Both the position numbers and the translations under genes were made by a program. This document shows, piece by piece, positions 1-7,774 of a stretch of 64,000 nucleotides of DNA (the stretch's first letter is position 1; each line of letters begins with the position of its first letter). The notes beneath the pieces were generated by a model. That model did no database searches. It was not told the origin of the DNA and was given only the letters and a program-made list of their open reading frames with translations. The stretch is taken from assembly GCA_016169945.1 (NCBI GenBank), contig JADLSH010000395.1, positions 8,708,001-8,772,000 of the forward strand, in the 5' to 3' direction. The DNA is from Trachythela sp. YZ-2020 (taxonomy: Eukaryota > Cnidaria > Anthozoa > Malacalcyonacea > Clavulariidae).

Positions 1-968
1 ACTTCTCGCGTGATGATAAGATTCGACACTGAGATGGCGTTCCCAGAATTTGCATTAACATCAGATCTTTCGGTACTTCCAGATAGAATCCAAACAAATT
101 TACTTTCTATGGCTACGAGACCAGTTTCACTTCGAATAACTTTCCCTGAAACAAAGTCCCAATACATATCTGAACCAATTGGCTTGTCATCACTCGTGGG
201 ATCACTTGCTAGGTCAAGCGATGCAAGAACTGGGCATGTACTAAGATCAACTTTAGAAGGTATGGCACTACAAATCTTTGGAAATGTCAAGGCTGAAATG
301 CTCAGAACATCACCATCATTTTTGAACAACTAAAATTCGACTAATGCACACTTTTGTTTGCGATATAACTTATCACCAAATGTGCTTAAGTTCAAAGTTT
401 CAACACGCTTTGTACTTAAACCAAGTCGATTCTTCAAATCATATGTGATATAACCACGCTGGCTACCTCCGTCTAACAAAATGCGAACTGACACAGAATT
501 TGAGGTAGTTGTTCCACGAGCCATTGCTGTAGCAGTTTGGAGAACAACACTGGATTTAGTTGTAAAGCTAGTTGCCGAAAGAGTTCTCAAATCGCGATTC
601 TCACCTGATTCTGCATGCTGACTTTCTGGGGGCTTCTTACCTTCCCTGCTACTCGAATATTCAGGTCTTCTACTCAAATTGCAGAATGACTGGTGGTGAC
701 GTTTATTACACTTGCGACACTGTAATGAACGATTACATTCTGAGGCTCGGTGTCCCTTTTTTAGACACAAAAAGCAACGACGATCTCGCATTAAAATCTC
801 TTTACGCTTACCAACATCTTTAACCTCTTCGCAAGATGCTGAGAAATGCGGCTTTGAACAAAATACACATGTAATGTTACTCGGTTGACTGTTAGAATTG
901 TTAAAAAATGCCCCTGTAGCACTATTCTTGCCCGCATTGTTACGATTTGTTATTGTCAAAATTGTCAT
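1..968 (-). pseudogene. BEL/Pao retrotransposon gag-pol part: zinc knuckles and aspartic protease, runs off left edge
   Basis: Read on the minus strand from 968, this shows two Cys/His clusters, one around CVFCSKPHFSASC and one CFLCLKKGHRASEC with a following CRKCNKRHHQSFC, which are Gag zinc knuckles that bind the element RNA. About 165 residues in comes LLDGGSQRGYI, the position of the BEL/Pao (A17) protease active site, where D-S/T-G-S is usual; the Gly in place of the usual Ser/Thr is odd. A single in-frame TAG at 330-332 interrupts the frame, but the same frame stays open to base 1 and keeps family motifs (GSDMYWDFV, AIESKFVWILSG). The RT must lie left of the window. Decayed copy. Family assignment is by motif recognition. 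Confidence 0.85.
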
Positions 969-1016
969 TGTGCACTTTCAATGAAAAACTCGCTTCACAT
1001 GCCTCTACTTCTACCT

Positions 1017-1325
1017 TTAATTCCAGCAGATTAACAAGTCATCCATGTGTGCAGTGATTATCATTTGGGGCTTATCAAACCTATCCTTCAATATGTCCAT
1101 GGCAACCTTGTAGTTGGCATTTGTCAATGGCAAACCTTGAATGGCTCGGGCTGGAGACATCTCTTCATTGTTGTGTATTAATGATTCGAATAATTCCCAA
1201 AATGCATGCCATTTCTCAACATCACCCTTGAATTTAGGCAAACATAATTTTGGTAACCTCGGCTTAGCTACCTTAACTTGCTGGGTTTGATGCCCTTCAG
1301 TTGTACTATGACTTGAACCACTCAT
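1017..1325 (-). pseudogene. BEL/Pao Gag fragment (DUF1759-like)
   Basis: This 102-residue frame carries the Gag core pattern of BEL/Pao elements: LPKLCLPKFKGDVEKWHAFW, then FESLIHNNEEMSPARAIQGL and LTNANYKVAMDILKDRFDKP. It lies just upstream (minus-strand sense) of the zinc knuckle/protease piece and in the same orientation, so both belong to one element. The Gag core is shorter than usual: the stretch between IHNNEE and ARAIQGL that normally holds the FNYLKSLL segment is missing. The start shown is the first Met of the open stretch, and a frameshift separates it from the repeat-rich N-terminal frame at 1306-1533. Confidence 0.8.
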
Positions 1326-1360
1326 TCAAGCATTCACTCAAATTTGTATCCAATGGCGGG

Positions 1361-1454
1361 TTTGTGTTATCTTGCGTGTTCATGTTGACTTGCGTGTTCG
1401 TGTTAACTTGCGAGTTCGTGTTAACTTGCGAGTTTGTGTTAACTTGCATGCTCG
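1361..1454. repeat. 18-bp minisatellite in the Gag leader
   Basis: About five 18-bp units of the type tgcgwgttcgtgttaact run from 1373 to 1454, with a degenerate partial unit before them. On the minus strand the array reads as a six-residue repeat (VNTNSQ) inside an open frame at 1306-1533 that leads into the BEL/Pao Gag, so it may be a low-complexity N-terminal extension of Gag or simply slippage in a dead copy. Confidence 0.8.
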
Positions 1455-1533
1455 TTTCACCTACACTTAATGTAATGTTATGGAAGTTCTGCACACCTAT
1501 CTCCCCCATGCACTGCATATAACAAACGGCCAA

Positions 1534-2700
1534 TCGGTCGCCAATGCTGAATAGGGATGAGAATGAATGGAATCAAGACAATCTCAACAGTCACACTTGT
1601 GTTTCCTTGGCTCTTAACGTTTTGTTTTAACTGAAGTATTGTAAATATCGACAATTTGCTTTTAATGTTCCTCTTGAAATGAACAGTTTATAGAGTGCCT
1701 CCACCACTGAGTGTTCTTGGAAAAGTCCAGAGTAAAATTTACAAGCTGTGTAATCTACTGTACCAGCGTTCATGTTTTCAGACGGTCTTCAAACTACTTT
1801 GAGTTCACCTTAACCTAGTTGTTTAAGGTTATTGTTGAAATTAACCATTCTGCAATATTTTTCCAGTCTATCCTTTCGTGCTTTACTGTTTGAATCAAAA
1901 GCTATTTAACTGTTTCACAACTGAAATACCTGTTATAGTGTTATACCGCCTTTGCACTTGCTTCCGTCTTGCAACTGTATGCTTTTATTTCAAGATGATT
2001 TACAGTGAAGGTTTTATAAAACCTTCCATTTTTTGCACTGTTGTTTCAAGATTCAATTTCACTCGCTGATATAAAGTAATCAGATGAGAATGCAATGACA
2101 TTTGAATTACTTCTATCTTTAATAACAAGTCTCCTAGAAACGAGTCCTTTTCTTGAAATGGACATTTTATAGCATGCTTCCACAGCTGAGTAATTTACAA
2201 GGTGTGTAATCTACTGTATATTCTGTATACTGTATATGTGTAATCTACAAATATTTTGTTTTAACTAAATTATCAGGTAAAACAAATCGACTTCACACCC
2301 TGGGGTTTGGGGCCGGAGAGCCCCCGAGGAGGCAAATATTGTTGTATATAGATCAGGAGTCTGAAAATTGGGTAATTTTGGACATTTGCTCAAACTCGGG
2401 TCCAGTTTCTTCCCCGTAATAATAGTGCATCAAGTTAGTATGTGCACAAAGTAAAACAGCTCTATATAGAAATATCAATACGTAATATTTACTTTCTAAT
2501 GTCGTATATAAACGAAGACACAACGGCACTGTACAATGTAGTTGGTTAGCAGTCATTCTCAATGGCGTTCACTGAATATATTAACGATGTAAACAATACC
2601 ACACGTAATAGGTCAAGAACGAAAAACAAACTATTAACTCTCACTCTATAAAGGTATATTTGTTGAAAGTCTGGAAGTCTTACATTTCTTACAATGATTT
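1534..2700. other. Gene-free stretch upstream of BEL Gag; diverged direct repeat
   Basis: No coding signal is visible. It sits where the BEL/Pao 5' untranslated region and LTR would be expected. Two segments resemble each other in direct orientation: about 1670-1762 (cttgaaatgaacagtttata ... gtgtaatctactgta) and about 2151-2222 (cttgaaatggacattttata ... gtgtaatctactgta). They could be internal duplications of an LTR, but I cannot define LTR ends. Confidence 0.4.
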
Positions 2701-2796
2701 ATTTAAGTCCTCACGATGTTCACACTCTTTTTTTAAGTCCTCGCAATGTTCACACTATTTTTTTTAAGTCCTTACAATGTTTACACTTTGAAGTCC
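2701..2796. repeat. Three-copy ~32-bp tandem repeat
   Basis: Three consecutive units of the form ttaagtcctcacgatgttca plus cactctttttt run from about 2703 to 2789, with base changes between units (tcacgatg, tcgcaatg, ttacaatg) and decaying copies (aagtccccgtaacg, ggtccccataacg, aagtccccacaaag) out to about 2870. This is a short satellite-like array with no coding content. Confidence 0.75.
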
Positions 2797-2875
2797 CCGT
2801 AACGCAATTTATATGAAATTTCACACAGGTCCCCATAACGCGAAGTCAAACTCAAGTCCCCACAAAGCCTTCTGC

Positions 2876-2970
2876 GTAAGTATGTGTGTGTATGTATGTG
2901 TGTATATGTATATGTTTATGTATATATTATGTATGTATGTGTATATATGTGTCTACATATATATAATTAT
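2876..2970. repeat. TG/TATG low-complexity tract
   Basis: A microsatellite-like run of tgtg, tatg and tata units ends in atatataattat, which directly abuts the left end of the Penelope-like element. The AT part is shared with the far end of that element and is counted in its inverted repeat. Confidence 0.8.
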
Positions 2971-3027
2971 ACGTGTAGGTTTAGGTCTACGAAACGCAAA
3001 GAGTGCTCGACAACATATAGTTAGAGC
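2957..3027 (+). repeat. PLE1 left inverted repeat
   Basis: Contains acgtgtaggtttaggtctac followed by gaaacgcaaagagtgctcga and acaacatatagttagagc. Its reverse complement occurs at 5877-5947. The first 37 bases of the non-AT part (from 2971) also recur in direct orientation at 5349-5385, in front of the truncated internal copy. Confidence 0.9.
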
Positions 3028-3054
3028 AAAATATAGTTTTTCGCTTACCTCAAA

Positions 3055-3110
3055 ACTTGTCTGCAACAGGCTGTTTCATCTGTAAAAGAATCATCAGGCA
3101 GTTTACAAGT
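3055..3110 (-). ncRNA. Hammerhead ribozyme (type I) in the PLE1 terminal region
   Basis: On the minus strand the conserved core CTGATGA and GAAAC are present in order. Stem I is formed by ACTTGT pairing with ACAAGT (outer) and CTGC pairing with GCAG (inner), with a three-base AAA bulge. Stem II is short (TCT/AGA region), and stem III is a minimal ACA/TGT helix with a three-base loop. Predicted self-cleavage follows TGTT, between plus coordinates 3065 and 3064. Such small-stem-III hammerheads are established in Penelope-like elements, where a paired dimer is thought to be the active form. Stem II closes weakly (a T-T position next to the core), so activity is uncertain. Confidence 0.85.
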
Positions 3111-3222
3111 ATCGAAAAGAAATGACCGCTTATATGCTTCCTGCCGGGGCGTGGGAGTGTGTGTGGGAGACAATGTGTGCATGCATGGCTTTGTTTGCGC
3201 GAAATTTGTTACGATGACGACA

Positions 3223-5325
3223 TCATGAAATTATTTCAGCTCTTTTGTTGAGTAAACAATCCTTGTTTTTTTCTTTCAAAATACAAAATTTTTCTTCTAA
3301 ACATAAATTGCATCGTTTTGATCCTCCCGTATACGAAATAGAATGTTTTAAAATTTGCCAATTAATACTGAAATCCTTATTGTTTTCTTTCAATGTCCAA
3401 ATATATTTCGAAAGTTCCGTGTCATTTGCATGCTTTTTATGCTGAAAAGATTTAGTGTGGTTGGCCAATCGCTCTTTGAATGTGGTTGCAGTCATGCCAA
3501 TGTAATTTTTGATCGTGTTTGTGTTGCTTACTGTGACTGTTGCTTTGTATACTATGTCCCTAGTCATGCATTGTTTTGAAGCGGCAAATGGTGTTTTTCT
3601 ACAACTGCAATTGGTAGTGTCCCTCTCCTGTGGCTTGTTATTTCTAGATATGCGTGCATTGTGTTTAGTGATTACTGACTTAATATTGTTCATGCAGCTA
3701 TAGCTTACTTTAACTGTATTTCTGTTAAAAATTTTATGTAGCTTGTGGTGCGGTGGAAAATGCTTGTCAATTAGACTAAGGAAATTACGTCCCATGTTTG
3801 TGCTAACACTCTTGCTAAATGGTGGGTTGAACCAAATGATGTTGCGTTGCCTATTCCTGCGTTGTTTTTGCGGTGTGTGCTGAGTGTAGCTAAGTTCATG
3901 ATTAAAGTTGCTATGCCTAAGTGCGTTCTGATATATGGGTGCAGATTCCTGAAACGTTTGCTCATCTGATGAAAGAAGTGCAATGCGCTTGTTAATTGAT
4001 GCAGGTAGTTGTCTTGTGATGCTCGGTGGGTGATTAGAGTGCATATTTATGTATAGTGGATCGTCATTGGGCTTCCTATAGGGCCTATGTTTTCCATTGT
4101 TAAGGTCGAAAGTTACATCTAAAAAGTTTACAATGCGTAAATATGATTCGGCGGTAATTTTTAGGTCAAACTGCTCGAAAATTTTGTGGAGATCTTTTCT
4201 TGTTTTGTCTGCTAAACGTGCTGATTTACTTTTTATAATAGCCAAACCGTCATCTCTATATAGGCCGATGCTTTCTTTGCCAAATTTCTTACTCAGGTGG
4301 TTTAAAATGAAAAGGCCTACTAACTCACAAATTTCCGCGCCGTCGAAAACTGCCCATGCTAACGTCAAACAAACTATGGCTATCTTTTTTTATCCATGAA
4401 ATTCCGGTATTGAAAAGGAGAGATTTTCTAGCGTGTTTTATTATTGAAATATCGTTTTCAGGTATAGTAGCTAAATTTGAAGCCCAAGATAAAGCTTGGT
4501 CCAATAGTTTTTCAGAAATAGATGGGTAGAAATCCACAATGTCAAACGAAATAAAACTATGTCTGTCCTTATCTTTTATATTGCCAAACCACTGAATAAC
4601 TTGTTTTGTATTCCTCCATTGATTTAAATTCAGTTTTTCTCTCAAATTGGAATTAATTTTGTCCAAAATAACTTTGCTTATTTTTCCGGATTCGCTTTTA
4701 GCGGGATTAATTAATCAGCATTTTGGATTGTTTTCGAAATTTTCTTTGTGATCTTTTAAAGATATAAATGCTTCGCGTTTTTTCATTTTTTCAATTCTGT
4801 CGCCGATTCCTAAATTGTTCGAAATGTTTTTTAGTTCTGAATTAATTTCATCTATAGTGTCCTCGGATCCATGCTTATATGTTTTTGTGATGTTGTCATG
4901 TAAGAGCTTGTTGTATGTGTCGAGCGAGGTTTCATAAATATTCCTAGTTTTGTCTGCAAAAATGAAAATGTTGGGAGACGAATTGATTTTCTTTAGATCG
5001 TTAGTCAAAGATTTCTGAAATTGGTTCCTATATGGCCGAAATTGTAAATTTTCGATTAATTTTATAAGGTCGTTTCGATTGTATAAGGAGGTGTTTTGTT
5101 GGATGCAAGGCCGAAATGGTTGTTTTGGTTTTCACATTTTTGGTTTTTATTAAGAAAGAAATTAGCTTTCCATCTCATACGTTTTATTACACTTTCCACT
5201 TTTTCAATCAAATTTTTCAAATAAGCGTCCTGTGATGGTATAGGGATATTCTTTAGTGAATAGTCAAATCGAAATTGCCGCATTTTGAAGTTAAATAGAA
5301 ATGAATAACGTAAACAAGAGTGCAC
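3223..5325 (-). pseudogene. PLE1 reverse transcriptase with GIY-YIG endonuclease
   Basis: Reading from 5325 leftwards gives the N-terminal region, the RT, then the nuclease. RT motif A appears as SFDIVDFYPSIS near 4550, and the catalytic motif C as LYRDDGLAI near 4255; YRDD is typical of Penelope-like RTs. The C-terminal part has a Cys-rich segment (NCSCRK) and NYIGMTATTFKERLANH, the GIY-YIG core with its Arg, followed by a Glu-containing CLEEK segment. The nuclease makes the target nick and the RT copies the RNA. Damage: a frameshift near 5065, an in-frame TGA at 4715-4717 (a CGA codon by context) and a frameshift between motifs near 4340. The 3223-4368 part is one uninterrupted frame. Confidence 0.9.
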
Positions 5326-5348
5326 AACCGATATACGGGTGCGAATAT

Positions 5349-5790
5349 ACGTGTAGGTTTAGGTCTACGAAACGCAAAGAGTGCTAAATCTTTTCAGCAT
5401 AACAAGCATGCAAATGACACGGAACTTTCGAAATATATTTGGACATTGAAAGAAAACAATAAGGATTTCAGTATTAATTGGCAAATTTTAAAACATTCTA
5501 TTTCGTATACAGGAGGATCAAAACGATGCAATTTATGTTTAGAAGAAAAATTTTGTATTTTGAAAGAAAAAAACAAGGATTGTTTACTCGACAAAAGAGC
5601 TGAAATAATTTCACGATGTCGTCATCGTAACAAATTTCGCGTAAACAACGCAAACAAAGCCATGCATGCACACATTGTCTCCCCGCCCCGGCAGGAAGCA
5701 TATAAGCGGTCATTTATTTTCAATACTTGTAAACTGCCTGATGAAACAGCCTGTTGCAGACAAGTTTTGAGGTAAGCGAAAAACTAAAAA
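5349..5790 (+). mobile_element. 5'-truncated PLE1 copy in opposite orientation
   Basis: Starts with 37 bases identical to the left terminus (5349-5385), then jumps straight into the GIY-YIG half of the element at residues KSFQHNKHANDTELSK. The frame stays open to a stop after CCRQVLR at about 5775. It is nearly identical to the minus-strand body at 3223-3470, for example NKDCLL followed by D instead of N. The terminus-plus-truncated-body structure fits interrupted reverse transcription of a PLE RNA. Confidence 0.85.
5725..5765 (+). ncRNA. Broken hammerhead motif (stem II lost)
   Basis: Same flanks as the intact motif at 3055-3110 (ACTTGT...CTGC and GCAG...ACAAGT), but the bases that form stem II and the following G are absent, so CTGATGA runs directly into AACAG. 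Compared with the minus-strand copy, 15 bases are missing. The deletion keeps the protein frame (PDETACCRQ), so it is neutral for the ORF but should abolish the ribozyme. Confidence 0.75.
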
Positions 5791-5854
5791 CTATATATAA
5801 TTATATATAGATTTTCGCTTACCTCAAAACTTGTCTGCAACATGCTGTTTCATC
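5740..5854. repeat. Large hairpin at a PLE1 inversion point
   Basis: Arms 5753-5782 and 5812-5841 are perfect 30-bp inverted copies (gttgcagacaagttttgagg plus taagcgaaaa). They extend to about 43 bp (5740-5782 and 5812-5854) with one mismatch. The loop is AT-rich and is itself palindromic (ctatatataattatatatag). It marks the tail-to-tail junction between the plus-strand truncated copy and the minus-strand terminal sequence. Confidence 0.9.
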
Positions 5855-5876
5855 TGTAAAAGAATCATCAGGCAGT
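5829..5876 (-). ncRNA. Second hammerhead ribozyme motif of PLE1
   Basis: The minus strand shows CTGATGA, the same stem II segment as at 3055-3110, GAAAC, a minimal stem III (ACA/TGT with loop GCA) and inner stem I CTGC/GCAG. Predicted cleavage lies between plus coordinates 5839 and 5838. The outer part of stem I cannot form, because the upstream flank is gagca instead of ACTTGTAAA. A compact hammerhead of this type remains possible but should be less stable than the other copy. Confidence 0.75.
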
Positions 5877-5947
5877 GCTCTAACTATATGTTATCGAGCA
5901 CTCTTTGCGTTTCGTAGACCTAAACTTACACGTATAATTATATATAT
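5877..5947 (-). repeat. PLE1 right inverted repeat
   Basis: Reverse complement of 2957-3027 with two differences: tta for tca within the atatgttatcg part, and aactt for aacct within cctaaacttacacg. It ends in ataattatatatatatt, mirroring the AT tract on the left. Confidence 0.9.
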
Positions 5948-6019
5948 ATTAATGATTCCGTTATGTAAGTATAAAAGTCATAGTAATATAAATGTAGTGT
6001 AGTGTATTCATGTCAGGCA

Positions 6020-6135
6020 GGACTTAATTTAGGACTCTATTTCTCCTGTTGTCTGAGCCTTCAATCCTTGTATTGTAAAATTAATAAAAAAAAAATAAAT
6101 AAGTAAAATAAATAAGTAAAATAAAAAAAGACTTT
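6020..6135 (+). mobile_element. LINE 3'-end scrap with A-rich tail
   Basis: The segment gacttaatttaggactctat ... gtctgagccttcaatccttg ... ttgtaaaattaataaaaaaaa resembles the 3' end of the LINE copy at 8834-9405 (gacttaattaggaacttatg ... ttgtaaagttaataaaaaaa). The tail continues as A-rich repeats (aaataagt) to about 6131. It is a 5'-truncated insertion containing only 3' untranslated sequence, and it is placed exactly where the Polinton-like sequence begins. Confidence 0.65.
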
Positions 6136-6652
6136 CAACTACCGGACTCCCGGGGTTGTCCACCTTTAGATGCTCCATGGATATCCCTGAGAGATGTGTT
6201 GCTACATACATAGCACAAATACTGGTGTAATATGGTTCGGTAATGACGGTATTAATATCGAATCTCTGTATTAGTTTCTTGGGCGCCGCAATCTCAATTT
6301 TACTAAGATCACTCTGAAATCTATCACTAACGTATACATCAAAGTTACTTAGTACAGCACCAACACTCATATCATTGATACCCCCGGTCAAGGGTATACC
6401 CCCGCCTGAGGGTAGCCACAACTTAGGCCAGTGATAGTACTTATTTATTGTTAGATACTTTTGGTACTCTTTGTTACCCGTAAATTCCTTCTTTTTAATG
6501 TCGAGTAATATCCAATTCTTTGTTATAAAATAAACATTAGTACCTCTAGCGTTTGACCCATCAGTGGCGGCCCATGTTTCAAAGTGGGTAGTAAAACATT
6601 CACTATTAAGGCTAGTCACGCCACCTTCTCTGATATAGTTAAGGTAATTCAT
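6136..6652 (-). pseudogene. Unrecognised protein, probably Polinton-associated
   Basis: An open minus-strand frame of about 170 residues from an ATG at 6652 runs until it enters the LINE scrap near 6130, so its C-terminus is lost or replaced. The plus strand is closed here, which supports this frame. It contains LWLPSGGGIPLTGGINDMS, FDVYVSDRFQSDL and EPYYTSICAMYVATHLSG. I recognise no domain. Base use and position next to plus-strand virion-type genes suggest it is a Polinton gene, which often lie on both strands. The assignment is inference from context only. Confidence 0.45.
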
Positions 6653-6839
6653 GCATATGCATCTACCAATCCCTAAGGACGGTAATGTCTTTGGTCAAAT
6701 ACAGGAGTTCAATGATATTGAGTCCAAGGTTAAAGTTAATACTGGTAATGAAATCAGCAGCTTCCATGTTGTGGTAACAGATCAGGATGATAAACGCAGG
6801 GATATAGGTAGGATAATAATAGAAGCCTATCTCATCTAA
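6651..6839 (+). pseudogene. C-terminal piece of a Polinton penton-like protein, copy 1
   Basis: Sixty-two residues with LPIPKDGNVFGQIQEFNDIE, SKVKVN and VVVTDQDDKRRDIG, then a stop. The same pattern occurs downstream at 7295-7437 (LPVTTDKSLFGSVQTF, SKVSV, NVTDQNDNPV), so two related proteins once lay in tandem and this is the tail end of the first. The upstream part is gone at the junction near 6650. Function is inferred from resemblance to minor virion proteins of Polintons; I am not certain of the family. Confidence 0.5.
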
Positions 6840-7437
6840 ATGTATGTTGAAAATAACAGTACTACTGCAAGGATATACAACTACTGTGAAGTTGTTCTCT
6901 TCGTGAAGAAGGCGACCATATTTTGGCGTTTTAAAAACTCCACCTTCACAGCAATGTCTATTGATGGAAAGGTTATAGTAATGACTGCTGGGTATCACAA
7001 CTTTAAGAGCTTACAGTCGTTATTTAAGGGTGAACCTGCAACATTGGAGGCTATTGAGCAGACAGGAAAGTGTAGAATAACGACACACTCTGGTATTGTT
7101 GTGAATCTAACAGAAAGGTTGGCTACGTTACTGGGCTATAGTAGTGATAACAGAAGCTTCAAAGGAGGTACAACCACCGTCAGTGATAATCCTGTTAACA
7201 TTAACAACGGATTATTTGTTTGAATACATTAAGATTAGTTGTAACATTGTGGATCCGGCACGTAATATAGATGAATCAGGTAGGAAAAGTAGAAGAATCT
7301 GTAGCTTACCGGTGACCACTGATAAAAGTCTATTTGGTAGTGTCCAAACATTTGTTGACATCTAGTCTAAGGTTAGTGTAGGGAATGGTGTTATTAATCA
7401 ATTAGTATTCAATGTCACTGATCAGAACGATAATCCG
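6840..7437 (+). pseudogene. Polinton penton/minor-capsid-like protein, copy 2
   Basis: Begins one codon after the stop of copy 1 (MYVENNSTTARIYNYCEVV) and runs 127 residues through GKCRITTHSGIVVNLTERLA and LLGYSSDNRSFKGG to a stop at 7223. A frameshifted continuation carries ISCNIVDPARNIDESG, RRICSLPVTTDKSLFGSV, an in-frame stop near 7363 and NVTDQNDNPV. Short beta-rich segments ending in a VTDQNDxPV tail resemble minor capsid proteins seen beside Polinton capsid genes. It is broken by at least one frameshift and one stop. Role in the virion is inference. Confidence 0.5.
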
Positions 7438-7617
7438 GTTAAAGTTGCAAGACACCTACACAAGATATAAACCAATTGTTAGAAGACATAAATTTAGACA
7501 AACACATGCTGACTACCTTGGCGAGCAAATACAGATGGACCTTGTTGATATGGGTAAATACAAGGGTAAGAACAAAGGATATTACTGGATATTAACAGTC
7601 GTAGAGATTCTTAGCAG
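7412..7617 (+). pseudogene. Polinton integrase, N-terminal half of the core
   Basis: After YTRYKPIVRRHKFRQTHADY comes EQIQMDLVDMGKYKGKNKGY and YWILTVVEILSR, the start of the retroviral-type integrase core with its first catalytic Asp in MDLVDM. The match stops where a TTA repeat, the tail of a minus-strand LINE, begins at 7618. The second catalytic Asp and the Glu are not present on either side of the LINE, so the core was also deleted. The C-terminal domain resumes at 11377. Confidence 0.8.
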
Positions 7618-7653
<36 letters not shown>

Positions 7654-7657
7654 TATT
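7618..7657. repeat. (TTA)n microsatellite, LINE 3' tail
   Basis: About 13 TTA units. In minus-strand sense this is the (TAA)n tail at the 3' end of the LINE that continues to about 11340, a usual tail for APE-type LINEs of this kind. Confidence 0.9.
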
Positions 7658-7774
7658 AAAACAGATATTGCAACAAAAGTTGAATTACATCTGATGACAT
7701 ATAAAGTATGATAGAATATTTACAAAATACTTTGTATTAAAACTATATAAAAAAGTTAAAACAAATGTTGAGAA

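Larger units (their letters stand above)
2957..5947 (-). mobile_element. Penelope-like element PLE1, composite with inverted ends and a 5'-truncated opposite copy
   Basis: A ~3 kb unit is bounded by 71-bp inverted repeats (2957-3027 and 5877-5947, only two mismatches by eye). From right to left it holds a minus-strand hammerhead motif (5829-5876), a plus-strand 5'-truncated copy of the element's 3' half (5349-5790), the minus-strand RT plus GIY-YIG frame (5325-3223), and a second minus-strand hammerhead (3055-3110). Penelope-like elements are known for partial terminal repeats in direct or inverted arrangement and for hammerhead motifs in them. Stops and frameshifts make this copy inactive. 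Confidence 0.88.

Noticed and set aside
1534..2222. Pair of BEL LTRs
   Set aside because: The two similar segments are short and diverged, with no TG...CA ends or target duplication; I can only call them a diverged repeat.
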